This document shows positions 33,323 to 41,305 of a stretch of DNA of 64,000 nucleotides, in pieces. The stretch is taken from assembly GCF_039543185.1 (NCBI RefSeq), contig NZ_BAABJG010000027.1, forward strand, positions 1 to 64,000, given 5' to 3'. How positions within the stretch are numbered: position 1 is the first letter of the stretch; each line of letters opens with the position of its first letter. The stretch is from Paenibacillus_S vulneris. Lineage in GTDB: Bacteria > Bacillota > Bacilli > Paenibacillales > NBRC-103111. The position numbers were made by a program, and so were the translations under genes. The notes under the pieces were generated by a model that had not been told where the DNA came from, did no database searches, and was given only the letters and a program-made list of their open reading frames with translations.

Positions 33323-33652
33323 TTGAGACCGACCGATTCTGATTACGCCGCCAACGTAACGTTAGGCATTCTTGAAGGAAAGTGGAAGCTGCTGCTTATT
33401 TGCCATCTGCGGAACGGCACGAAGCGATTCAGCGAGTTTACTCAATTGATTCCGGGCCTGACGCAAAAAGTGTTGACGTACCAACTCAGAGAGCTGGAAT
33501 CTCATGGCTTGGTAAAGCGTGAAATCTATCCGGAAATCCCTCCTAAGGTGGAATATTCCTTGACCCCTTACGGTGAGAGCCTGATCCCGCTGCTGGATCT
33601 GATGAATCAATGGGGCAAGGAGCATTTGGCTCGTTCCAGGCAAATTTGTTAG
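33323..33652 (+). CDS. HxlR family transcriptional regulator
   Basis: 109 aa, the usual family length. The winged helix covers nearly the whole protein: LGILEGKWKLLLICHLRNGTKRF, then LIPGLTQKVLTYQLRELESHGLV and the wing PPKVEYSLTPYGESL. Unlike YodB-type redox sensors it lacks the conserved N-terminal cysteine at residue 6-8; Cys residues occur at ~28 and 109. TTG start with AAAGGAG upstream. No obvious target beside it; the upstream hydrolase is one option. Confidence 0.9.
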   Translation: MRPTDSDYAANVTLGILEGKWKLLLICHLRNGTKRFSEFTQLIPGLTQKVLTYQLRELESHGLVKREIYPEIPPKVEYSLTPYGESLIPLLDLMNQWGKEHLARSRQIC

Positions 33653-33661
33653 GCAGCCCCC

Positions 33662-33700
33662 AAATCCATTACCTTTTTCGGTTATGGATTTTTTTCCTTT
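33662..33700 (+). terminator. Terminator after the HxlR gene
   Basis: Arms AATCCATTACC and GGTTATGGATT pair with one mismatch around TTTTTC and are followed by T-rich sequence. Confidence 0.75.
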
Positions 33701-33726
33701 TTGGAGTCAAGCCCCCGCTTATGGGG

Positions 33727-34440
33727 TTATTGATTTGACCTCTGGGCCTCAAACCCATCCAGCAGTACTTGTAATCCAAACGTAAATTCCTGGTCCCAAT
33801 CGACAGCCGTCGTGTATGCGGCCAACCGGCCAAGATAGGGATAAAGCTCTGATGAGAGAGCTTGAAATCGTTCCTTTTGCTTGTCCCCCATTTGCTCCAC
33901 ATCCACAAGCTCTTGTTTGGCACGGGCAGCCAAGCGGTTCTCTTCCTCCGTAAATCCGTAAATGTAGTTTTTCAGCATAGACGCAAGCCAAGGGATTTGT
34001 GATTCTCTGAACCCTGACTGGGCCAATACCCGGAATAAATATTCGATGTGGGACAGCCGGTATGGGCTTGCCGCGATCGTGGCCCCCATGATTTGTACAG
34101 AATCCCGATACCTATGCAGTACCCGGCGAAAATGAAGCGACCACTGCCGAAGCTGCTCCCGCCAATCCAGCTGCTCGTCAGGAAATTCAATCTCCGAGCT
34201 TATTTGCTCCGCCAATAAATGAAGCAGCTCCTCCTTATCCTTCACGTGATAGTAGAGGGAGGCGGCCTTCACTCCTAGGGCATCGGCGATTTTGCGCATG
34301 CTGATCTGTTCCAAGCCTTCGGCTTGCAGCATGGTCAAGACCGTACGGATGATCCGCGAGCGGTCGAGCGGCGTATGAATCTGTTCCAAGCTTCCGCTTT
34401 GAATTTCAGTTTGCGTTGGATATGTTCTTCTTCGTGCCAT
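33727..34440 (-). CDS. TetR family regulator (TetR_C_1 type)
   Basis: 237 aa. After a 25-residue N-terminal extension, the HTH spans ~27-72 (RIIRTVLTMLQAEGLEQISM, then ALGVKAASLYYHVKDKEELLHLL). The C-terminal half is of the tetracycline-repressor type. SD GGAGGGG precedes the ATG. It is divergent from the gene at 34549, and two copies of a 13-bp palindrome fill the intergenic region, so that gene and itself are the likely targets. Confidence 0.9.
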   Translation of the reverse strand: MARRRTYPTQTEIQSGSLEQIHTPLDRSRIIRTVLTMLQAEGLEQISMRKIADALGVKAASLYYHVKDKEELLHLLAEQISSEIEFPDEQLDWREQLRQWSLHFRRVLHRYRDSVQIMGATIAASPYRLSHIEYLFRVLAQSGFRESQIPWLASMLKNYIYGFTEEENRLAARAKQELVDVEQMGDKQKERFQALSSELYPYLGRLAAYTTAVDWDQEFTFGLQVLLDGFEAQRSNQ

Positions 34441-34461
34441 GGCTACCCCTCCAATGAGTTC

Positions 34462-34523
34462 TTGACAATTATACCATATAGTATTAATCTAACAGTGTTA
34501 AAATATAATCTAACAGTGTTAGA
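34462..34523 (+). promoter_or_regulatory. Tandem TetR operators and promoter
   Basis: Two palindromes with core CTAACAGTGTTA lie at 34488-34500 and 34509-34523, 21 bp apart start to start, so on the same helix face. A -35 TTGACA (34462-34467) with a weak -10 TAATCT (34485-34490) lies at the left site and would serve the plus-strand gene. Confidence 0.7.
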
Positions 34524-34548
34524 ATATTACTATTGGAGATGATTATCT

Positions 34549-35226
34549 ATGGAAAAAGCACTCATTCACACGGTAATTCGAGGTATAGAAAAGACATTGG
34601 CTGCTTCATGGAGGGCAGTCTATGAGGATAAGAAGGTGCAGTTAACACAGATGTTTGCGGAGTATGGCGACCGTGCCTACGGAGTATGCATCCAAGAATT
34701 TATGGTACCGGTCTTGGAGCAGCTGAAATCGGAAGGATACACCACCAAGGCGGGATTCAACCGCAAGGATTCCATGGAAAACTGGGGACCGCCTGAGGAG
34801 CGGGAACGATGTATATGGTACGTTCTCTACGACGTCAATGGGACTTCGATCGGCACGATGGTGCTGCAGGTCTATCATTCGCATAGAGCGTTCCATCTTC
34901 CGCGGGCGCCGAGGCTGTTTGCACTGGAGGCTGTTGAAAGAGAATCCATCATCGCAGCACTCTCTCAAGCGACTGCACGAGTAAGGTGGGATCGTATGGA
35001 GGAAAGGCTGCCGCTTCCTGCAGAGCTGCAGACTGCGGGGGACCGATGGGAATATGCGACGGAGGTGGCCCTCGGGGATTGCTTGCAGAACAATGAAATG
35101 GAGCATAGCGGCTGGACGCTGGACGAAGCCTTGTCTCACTGGGGACGGTACGGTTGGGAGCTTGTCAACGTTATGCCTTCGGGCGGCAAAGTGATCGCTT
35201 TTTTCAAGCGTCGTCAAGCGGTCTGA
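34549..35226 (+). CDS. TetR-controlled protein, DUF6022-like
   Basis: 225 aa, soluble. The N-terminal ~150 residues are unrecognised beyond a likely DUF6022 assignment (IWYVLYDVNGTSIGTMVLQV). The last ~55 residues contain WEYATEV...RYGWELVNVMPSGGKVIAFFKR, the pattern of DUF4177-type small domains. The function is unknown. It is divergent from a TetR gene with tandem operators between them, so a ligand-induced role is likely. Confidence 0.65.
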   Translation: MEKALIHTVIRGIEKTLAASWRAVYEDKKVQLTQMFAEYGDRAYGVCIQEFMVPVLEQLKSEGYTTKAGFNRKDSMENWGPPEERERCIWYVLYDVNGTSIGTMVLQVYHSHRAFHLPRAPRLFALEAVERESIIAALSQATARVRWDRMEERLPLPAELQTAGDRWEYATEVALGDCLQNNEMEHSGWTLDEALSHWGRYGWELVNVMPSGGKVIAFFKRRQAV

Positions 35227-35289
35227 TGCAAGGAGATGGTCCAACAGGCGAATCTGGATCGACCTGTTGGACGAACGGGATCTTGCGGT

Positions 35290-35847
35290 CTATCGGCTTG
35301 CCGCAGCAAAGAGATCAATGGTGTCGAAGGGTAAATGCTCCGTAACCACCTGGCTGTAGTGACAAATCCGGATAATTCCATCCTCATCCACCAGGAACTC
35401 GGCCGGCATGCGATAGAAATTCGAGCCTTCCTCGGTCGTCAGCTTATAGCCCGCCGCCTCCACTTCCGCGATGACGTCTTTAATGGAGGGGGCGGCCAAG
35501 GTGCTTTGCACTTTTTCCTCCGAGCTCTCCACCCCGTATTGATCATAGATGACAGCGGATGGATCGGCGATGAGCGGGAACGGCGGGTTTTGTTTGCCGA
35601 CGTAGGCTTGAAGGTTGATTTCGGGCGATTCAAAGAAGGCGATGATGTCTAGCGATTGCCGCTGCCAGGCCGGATGCCGCTCGATAAAATGCTGAATCCG
35701 AAGGTTACATAACGCACAGGCAGAGTAACGGAAAAAGGAAATCAATACTTTGCGCCCGCGATACTGCTCCAATGATACACGCTTTCCATGCTGATCGGTA
35801 ACTTGAAACAAGGGGGCCTTGCTGCCCGGCTGAAGCTTTTGATTCAT
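35290..35847 (-). CDS. Peroxiredoxin-like thioredoxin-fold protein (AhpC/TSA)
   Basis: 185 aa. It starts GSKAPLFQVTDQHGKRVSLEQYRGRKVLISFFRYSAC: redoxin fold with the active region SACALCNL giving a CxxC pair where peroxiredoxins have TxxC. EFLVDEDGIIR is the conserved later strand. Reduction of peroxides or disulfides in the cytoplasm is expected. SD AGGAGG precedes the ATG. A small palindrome AGACCTTTGGTCT (35875-35887) lies upstream. The Crp/Fnr gene behind it is on the same strand and may be co-transcribed. Confidence 0.85.
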   Translation of the reverse strand: MNQKLQPGSKAPLFQVTDQHGKRVSLEQYRGRKVLISFFRYSACALCNLRIQHFIERHPAWQRQSLDIIAFFESPEINLQAYVGKQNPPFPLIADPSAVIYDQYGVESSEEKVQSTLAAPSIKDVIAEVEAAGYKLTTEEGSNFYRMPAEFLVDEDGIIRICHYSQVVTEHLPFDTIDLFAAASR

Positions 35848-35929
35848 AGGGATTCCTCCTGAGGGTTTGAACTCAGACCTTTGGTCTACAGCCTTACCTT
35901 AGCAGGACCGCGGTTCTTCCTTCTGTGAC

Positions 35930-36601
35930 CTAGTCACCAAGCTGTGCCTCCAGCCTTCCTCGATCGATAATTTGCACCCAACCTCGCCCTGTTTCCACCC
36001 AGCCTTTACTTTGATACCGCTTGAGCACACGAGACACGACTTCGCGGGCCGATCCGATTTCATTAGCAAGCATTTGATGAGTGATTTGAAGCATGGGATT
36101 GGCGCTGCTTGTCGTGCGAAGCAGAGCCTTGGCAAGTCGGGCTTCCAACGGTTCATTATATTTTGCCTGCAGCATCTGACTCGTACGGACTATCCCGTCC
36201 AGTAGCCCGCCGAAGATGGCGGTTCGAATCGTCGGCTGCATCTGAATCCAGCTCAGAAAGCCGGACTTGGAGACGAGCAGCACCTCGACCTCTGTCTCGG
36301 CTATAAGAGAACCGGGGTAGTCGCGGCCGCTCAGCCCGCAGAGCACCATGAGTGAGCAAACCTCGCCGGCGGACAGTAAGGTCAATAACGATTCACTCCC
36401 GTCCTCCCCGATCAAGGTAATTCGCATCGTACCGCGCAATAGGAGCACGGCGTAATTGGCGGCTTCGTTTTTTTGAAAAACACGGGCATGTGCCGGATAG
36501 GTCAACACTTTGGGCTGTGCGGCAGTCCATTCCGCATGCGGAACCGATTGTAAGAACGGAAATACCTCGAAAATATGGGAGTCATTGAGAGCTGAAGACA
36601 T
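35930..36601 (-). CDS. Crp/Fnr family transcriptional regulator
   Basis: 223 aa. A cyclic-nucleotide-binding-like beta barrel spans ~15-130 (VFQKNEAANYAVLLLRGTMRI, LLSAGEVCSLMVLCGLSG) and a C-terminal HTH ~150-215 (MLANEIGSAREVVSRVLKRYQSKGWV). There is no N-terminal cysteine cluster, so an oxygen-sensing iron-sulfur site is absent; two Cys in CSLMVLCG could be redox-active (inference). It is divergent from cysJ, about 265 bp away, making sulfite reductase a candidate target. Confidence 0.9.
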   Translation of the reverse strand: MSSALNDSHIFEVFPFLQSVPHAEWTAAQPKVLTYPAHARVFQKNEAANYAVLLLRGTMRITLIGEDGSESLLTLLSAGEVCSLMVLCGLSGRDYPGSLIAETEVEVLLVSKSGFLSWIQMQPTIRTAIFGGLLDGIVRTSQMLQAKYNEPLEARLAKALLRTTSSANPMLQITHQMLANEIGSAREVVSRVLKRYQSKGWVETGRGWVQIIDRGRLEAQLGD

Positions 36602-36771
36602 GATGATGCCCCTTTCTCTAAGTAAAACGAATAAGCTGCAGTTGATTTATTTTACCATTAGACACTCCCATGAAGCACTATTGGTGGAATCGATCCGTCA
36701 AAATGTTCATTTATAAGAAAAATTGAAACCAACTGACAAAAAGTTTTATAGACAAATATCGACGAATCGCA

Positions 36772-36800
36772 TTGACCCTGTGGGTAGACTGCTGTAGCAT
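36772..36800 (+). promoter_or_regulatory. Promoter of cysJI
   Basis: TTGACC (36772-36777) and TAGCAT (36795-36800) have 17-bp spacing. The 5' leader to the start is about 65 nt. No S-box or T-box motif was seen in it. Confidence 0.6.
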
Positions 36801-36872
36801 AAGAGCAGGAATAAAAACAGAGTAAGCAACTTGGAATAATACTAATTATGAAACGATGCGAGGTGGATGTTG

Positions 36873-38732
36873 TTGCAACTCCAAGTAACGAACAGTCCTT
36901 TTACAGAAGAGCAGGCCGAGCTGATTAACCGGCTTCTGCCGACGTTGACCGAGGCGCAAATTCAATGGCTGGGCGGCTTTTTAGCCTTTTATCGCCCGGA
37001 CCGTTCTGCCGTTCAAGGCGAAGCTCCGGCTAGTGTCAATAATACGATCGCGACGGCTCCCCAAGTACTGACCTTGGTTCCTGAGGTGCAGGCGCCTTGC
37101 GAGGCGACCATTCTGTACGGCTCCCAAACCGGCAACGCCCAGCGGCTGGCGGGCCGCTTATCCGATAAGCTGAAGGAGCAGGGCTTCCAGGTCACTCTCT
37201 CGGCGATGAATCAATACAAGACGAACAATTTGAAAAAGGCCGGCTATTTGTTCCTGCTGACCAGCACTCATGGAGAGGGAGACCCGCCGGATAATGCGCT
37301 GACCTTCTATGAATTTTTGTTCAGCAAACGGGCACCGAAGCTGGATGACGTCAAATTCTCCGTGCTGGCCCTTGGCGACACGTCCTATGAGTTTTTCTGC
37401 AAAACAGGGCAGGATTTTGATAAAAGGCTGGAGGAGCTCGGCGCTCAGCGAATTGCCGACCGCGTTGATTGCGATGTAGATTTCGAGGCGGCGGCATCCT
37501 CCTGGATTGCGACCGTTACCGATGCGGTAAGCGCGACGGCACAAGCGGCGCCGGCTTCAGCAGCTGCGGTTGTGGAAATCGAAAGATCCGCTTCGGGAGA
37601 GTCGGAATTTGGCCGCTCCAATCCGTTCCAGGCGGAGGTTCTTGACAATATTAACTTGAACGGCCGCGGCTCGGATCGTGAAACACGGCATTTGGAGCTG
37701 TCGCTGGAAGGCTCCGGGTTAACCTACGAGCCGGGTGACTGCGTCGGTGTGTACCCGCAAAACGACCCGTCCCTGGTCGACGCGCTGATTCGCTTCCTGC
37801 AATGGAATCCGGAGGAGCGTGTTGCAGCCGGCAAGCCTGGAGAAACCGTTTCGCTTAGGGACGCGCTGATTCATCATTATGAGATTACGGTTCTGACCAA
37901 ACCGTTGCTGGAGAAGGCCGCGGCATTCTCGGGGAACAGCAGGCTGGCGGAGCTGGTGAAGCCGGAGAACAAGCAGGATTTGAAGGAATACATGAGCGGC
38001 AGAGATTTGCTGGATCTGCTGAACGACTTTGCTCCATGGACGCTCAGTCCCGCAGATATCCCGGTGCTGCTTCGCAAGCTGCCTCCGCGTCTTTATTCGA
38101 TCGCCAGCAGCAGTAAAGCGCATCCGGAAGAAGTGCATTTGACCATCCGAAAAGTGCAGTATGAGGCCCATGGCAGAGAGCGGGGAGGCGTATGCTCCGT
38201 TTATACGTCGGAGCGCTTGCAGCCCGGTGATACGCTTCCGATTTTTATTCAGAAAAATCCGAACTTCAAGCCGCCCGTTAATCCGGATACACCGGTGATT
38301 ATGGTTGGACCAGGAACCGGAGTAGCGCCTTTCCGGGCTTTTCTGGAGGAGAGAGAAGAGCTTGGCGTGGGCGGCAAAACGTGGCTGTTCTATGGGGACC
38401 GGCATTTTGTAACCGACTTTCTGTACCAAACCGACTGGCAGCGCATGCTGAAATCCGGCGTACTGACACATTTGGATGTGGCATTCTCCCGCGATACGAA
38501 GGAGAAGGTATACGTTCAGCACAGAATGCTGGAGAAGGCCTCCGAGCTGTACCAATGGCTTCAGGAAGGCGCACATGTCTATATTTGCGGTGACGAGAAG
38601 CATATGGCCCATGACGTGCATAAAGCGCTGCTTACGATCCTTGAACAGCAGGGAGGCAAGAGCGCGGAAGAGGCTGCGGCTTATTTGGCCGAGCTGCAGG
38701 AGCAAGGGCGCTACCAACGCGACGTCTATTAA
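36873..38732 (+). CDS. cysJ: Sulfite reductase (NADPH) flavoprotein alpha subunit
   Basis: 619 aa from the TTG that gives MQLQVTNSPF, the same opening as Bacillus CysJ, with GAGGTGG 6 nt upstream; an ATG 6 bp earlier sits on the SD. Flavodoxin-like FMN domain ~70-215 (LYGSQTGNAQRLA, STHGEGDPPDNA), FAD domain from ~245 (FQAEVLDNINLNGRGS, RLYSIASSS) and NADPH-binding part to the end (MVGPGTGVAPFRAFL, VYICGDEKHMAHDVH). It passes electrons from NADPH to CysI for sulfite reduction to sulfide in cysteine synthesis. First gene of the cysJI operon. Confidence 0.97.
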   Translation: MQLQVTNSPFTEEQAELINRLLPTLTEAQIQWLGGFLAFYRPDRSAVQGEAPASVNNTIATAPQVLTLVPEVQAPCEATILYGSQTGNAQRLAGRLSDKLKEQGFQVTLSAMNQYKTNNLKKAGYLFLLTSTHGEGDPPDNALTFYEFLFSKRAPKLDDVKFSVLALGDTSYEFFCKTGQDFDKRLEELGAQRIADRVDCDVDFEAAASSWIATVTDAVSATAQAAPASAAAVVEIERSASGESEFGRSNPFQAEVLDNINLNGRGSDRETRHLELSLEGSGLTYEPGDCVGVYPQNDPSLVDALIRFLQWNPEERVAAGKPGETVSLRDALIHHYEITVLTKPLLEKAAAFSGNSRLAELVKPENKQDLKEYMSGRDLLDLLNDFAPWTLSPADIPVLLRKLPPRLYSIASSSKAHPEEVHLTIRKVQYEAHGRERGGVCSVYTSERLQPGDTLPIFIQKNPNFKPPVNPDTPVIMVGPGTGVAPFRAFLEEREELGVGGKTWLFYGDRHFVTDFLYQTDWQRMLKSGVLTHLDVAFSRDTKEKVYVQHRMLEKASELYQWLQEGAHVYICGDEKHMAHDVHKALLTILEQQGGKSAEEAAAYLAELQEQGRYQRDVY

Positions 38733-38813
38733 TCGAAACGTAAGGATAGAGGTAAGGAAAAAGAGAGTACGGACGCACCTAGTAACGGTGCCTAAGTAAA
38801 GGAGCTGACAGCA

Positions 38814-40547
38814 ATGGCAGAAAAACAAAAAGTGCAGCCGATTGGCGGACCTCCAAGCGATGTGGAATTGCTGAAACGGGAAAGTAATTACTTGCGCGGA
38901 TCTTTGGTCGAATCGCTGTCCAACCGGATCACCGGCGGATTGCCTGAACTGGACAACCGGCTGCTGAAATTTCACGGCAGCTATATGCAGGATGACCGCG
39001 ATTTGCGTAACGAACGGCAAAAGCAGAAGCTGGAGCCATCGTTTCAATTCATGCTTCGCGTCGTAACCCCCGGAGGCGTAGCTACTTCGGAGCAATGGCA
39101 GGTCATCGACGAGCTGGCGGAGAAATACGGCAGCGGCAGCATTCGCCTCACTACGCGGCAGGCATTCCAGCTGCACGGAGTGCTCAAATGGAACTTGAAG
39201 CAAACGATTCGGGACATCAACGATGCGCTGCTGACCACTTTGGCTGCATGCGGCGACGTCAGCCGTAACGTCATGTGCAACCCGAATCCCTATCAGTCCG
39301 AGGTGCACAGCGAGGTGTACCATTGGTCGCAGCAATTAACGAAGCATCTTGCTCCGCGTACGCCGGCGTATCATGAGATTTGGCTGGATGGCGAGAAGGT
39401 TGTGGACAGCCTTGAGCAGAACGGCAGTCAAGAGGAAGTGGAGCCGATCTATGGCCCGGTATATTTGCCGCGGAAGTTCAAGATCGGTATCGCGGTTCCT
39501 CCATCCAATGATGTGGATGTGTACTCCCAGGATCTCGGCTTTATCGCTATTATCGAAAAAGGCAAGCTGGTCGGCTTCAACGTTGCCGTCGGCGGCGGCA
39601 TGGGCATGACGCATGGCGATACCCAAACGTATCCTCAGCTGGCCAGAGTCATCGGCTTCTGTACGCCGGATCGGATTCTCGATGTAGCGGAGAAGACGGT
39701 AACGATTCAGCGCGATTACGGAAACCGCTCCGTGCGGAAATATGCGCGCTTCAAGTACACTATCGACCGGCACGGTCTGGAATGGTTCGTTGACGAGCTG
39801 CACGAGCGTCTTGGCTGGAAGCTCAAGCCCGCTCGCGAGTTCCGGTTCGATCATACCGGCGACCGCTATGGCTGGATCAAAGGGAAAGACGGCAAATGGA
39901 GCTTGACGCTCTATATTCAAAGCGGCCGGATTGTCGATGAAGAAGGCTACAAGCTGAAAACCGCTCTGCGTGAGGTTGCCAAAATCCATACCGGCGATTT
40001 CCGTCTCACCGCGAATCAGAACTTGATGATAGCTAATGTATCGAGCCAGAAAAAGCCAAAGATCCAAGCTTTGCTGAAGGAATACGGCATTCTGGAGAGC
40101 GATCAGGTGTCCGCTCTTCGCCGCAGCGCTTTGTCCTGCGTAGCGCTTCCGACCTGCGGATTGGCGATGGCGGAGGCGGAACGTTATCTGCCAACGCTGA
40201 TCGAGAAGCTGGAGCCTATCCTGGAGGAAGCCGGCTTGCGGGAGCAGGAAATCAACATTCGCATGACCGGATGCCCGAATGGCTGCGCGCGCCCTGCTCT
40301 GGGCGAGATTGCCTTCATCGGTAAGTCCCCGGGCAAATACAATATGTACATGGGAGCCGGTTTTTCCGGCGACCGCTTGAGCAAGCTGTACCGGGAAAAC
40401 ATCGGTGAAGAAGATATTATCGACATCCTGAGGCCTATGATTCATCATTATGCTGCAGATCGTACGGAAGGCGAGCATTTTGGCGATTTCGTCATTCGTA
40501 CGGGGTATGTGAAGGCGGTAACGTCCGGACTCGATTTTCATCATTAA
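38814..40547 (+). CDS. cysI: Sulfite reductase hemoprotein beta subunit
   Basis: 577 aa. It reduces sulfite to sulfide at a siroheme coupled to a 4Fe-4S cluster. The cluster ligands are visible as C-x5-C (CVALPTC, residues 442 and 448) and C-x3-C (CPNGC, residues 487 and 491) in MTGCPNGCARP. Siroheme-binding basic residues lie in IRLTTRQAFQLHG and RLTANQNLMIANV. Length is as usual. SD AAGGAG precedes the ATG, 81 bp after cysJ. Confidence 0.97.
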   Translation: MAEKQKVQPIGGPPSDVELLKRESNYLRGSLVESLSNRITGGLPELDNRLLKFHGSYMQDDRDLRNERQKQKLEPSFQFMLRVVTPGGVATSEQWQVIDELAEKYGSGSIRLTTRQAFQLHGVLKWNLKQTIRDINDALLTTLAACGDVSRNVMCNPNPYQSEVHSEVYHWSQQLTKHLAPRTPAYHEIWLDGEKVVDSLEQNGSQEEVEPIYGPVYLPRKFKIGIAVPPSNDVDVYSQDLGFIAIIEKGKLVGFNVAVGGGMGMTHGDTQTYPQLARVIGFCTPDRILDVAEKTVTIQRDYGNRSVRKYARFKYTIDRHGLEWFVDELHERLGWKLKPAREFRFDHTGDRYGWIKGKDGKWSLTLYIQSGRIVDEEGYKLKTALREVAKIHTGDFRLTANQNLMIANVSSQKKPKIQALLKEYGILESDQVSALRRSALSCVALPTCGLAMAEAERYLPTLIEKLEPILEEAGLREQEINIRMTGCPNGCARPALGEIAFIGKSPGKYNMYMGAGFSGDRLSKLYRENIGEEDIIDILRPMIHHYAADRTEGEHFGDFVIRTGYVKAVTSGLDFHH

Positions 40548-40560
40548 TTCTTATACAAGA

Positions 40561-40593
40561 ACAAGCGCTGATTTTTTTCAGCGCTTGTTTTTT
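40561..40593 (+). terminator. Terminator of cysJI
   Basis: A perfect 11-bp stem ACAAGCGCTGA/TCAGCGCTTGT followed by six T. The left arm also matches a second, more distant inverted copy at 40822-40838 beyond repeat R2. Confidence 0.85.
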
Positions 40594-40641
40594 GAGTTTT
40601 TCGAGAAACCTTAACATACAGAAAAAATGCGAAAGGTGATA

Positions 40642-40769
40642 GGTGGGGTATCCCCTGGAGGAGCGAAAGCGTTCGCCTTTGTTCTCAGGAAATCCCCACT
40701 ATAAAGCGAATATAATCAACATTTCCTGAGAACAACAGCGACCGGAGGGGGATACCCCACCGGGGTACC
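40642..40769. repeat. Dispersed hairpin repeat R2
   Basis: Second copy of the hairpin family. Outer stem GGTGGGGTATCCCC/GGGGATACCCCACC, middle stem TCGC/GCGA, and perfect inner stem GTTCTCAGGAAAT/ATTTCCTGAGAAC. Flanking arms GAGAAACCT (40603-40611) and AGGTTTCTC (40791-40799) pair further out, giving a structure of nearly 200 nt. It lies between cysI and the ArsR gene. Confidence 0.8.
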
Positions 40770-40847
40770 AAAGCAATTTTTTAGATTTTCAGGTTTCTCA
40801 ACATCCCCAGGCACTGACTTCATCAGCGCTTGTTCTTGCCCCTCCGG

Positions 40848-40887
40848 TTGACAAAAACCGCATTCCTTTTTATCATAGTTCTATGAT
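40848..40887 (+). promoter_or_regulatory. ArsR promoter with operator overlapping the start codon
   Basis: TTGACA (40848-40853) and TATCAT (40871-40876) have 17-bp spacing. The perfect inverted repeat ATCATAG-TT-CTATGAT (40872-40887) covers the -10, the transcription start and the ATG codons at 40883/40886. Confidence 0.75.
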
Positions 40888-41176
40888 GATCGAACAATTA
40901 CAAGCCGACGATGAGAAGCGGGCACGGATTTTTAAAGCTTTATCGGAAAAAAAGCGTATAGAAATTGTCCGTTATCTCCACACGGAGCCGACGCGGAATA
41001 GCTGCGGGGAAAGCGGCAAAGCGATGGGAATGGACAAATCGAATGTCACGTATCATTTGAAAATCATGAACGAAGCGGAGCTGATTCGCGTCGTCCGCGA
41101 CGGGCAAAATAAAAAAATATATTTGGTCGACGATATATTTCAGATGTATTTACCCGGTTTCTTGGACAGCCTATAA
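40883..41176 (+). CDS. ArsR family winged-helix regulator, apparently leaderless
   Basis: 97 aa. The fold is covered by ARIFKALSEKKRIEIVRYL, then MGMDKSNVTYHLKIMNEAELI and the wing RDGQNKKIYLV. The single Cys (NSCGES) sits at the start of the third helix, where metal-sensing ArsR proteins have a CxC pair, so a metal sensor of the classical type is doubtful. No SD is present, and the -10 ends 6 nt before the ATG, so translation probably starts at the 5' end. The next gene, a CurA-like reductase 130 bp away, is a candidate target. Confidence 0.88.
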   Translation: MMIEQLQADDEKRARIFKALSEKKRIEIVRYLHTEPTRNSCGESGKAMGMDKSNVTYHLKIMNEAELIRVVRDGQNKKIYLVDDIFQMYLPGFLDSL

Positions 41177-41305
41177 GGGCCAAGAAACTTTCTTTTTGAT
41201 CCGATAGTTTGAAAGTTTTATAACTATTCAAATTTCATGCCCGATGCTAACCGATGAAGCGTCCCGTGTCCGATAAGTTATGATTCCCAAGAAAGAGAGT
41301 GATCT

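Noticed and set aside
37719..40544. Long minus-strand frames of 538 and 402 codons opposite cysJ and cysI
   Set aside because: They are mirror frames of strongly conserved genes, have no family features, and no SD or promoter.
40883..41176. Arsenic or other metal sensor role for the ArsR protein
   Set aside because: The usual CxC metal site is absent and no metal transporter is adjacent.
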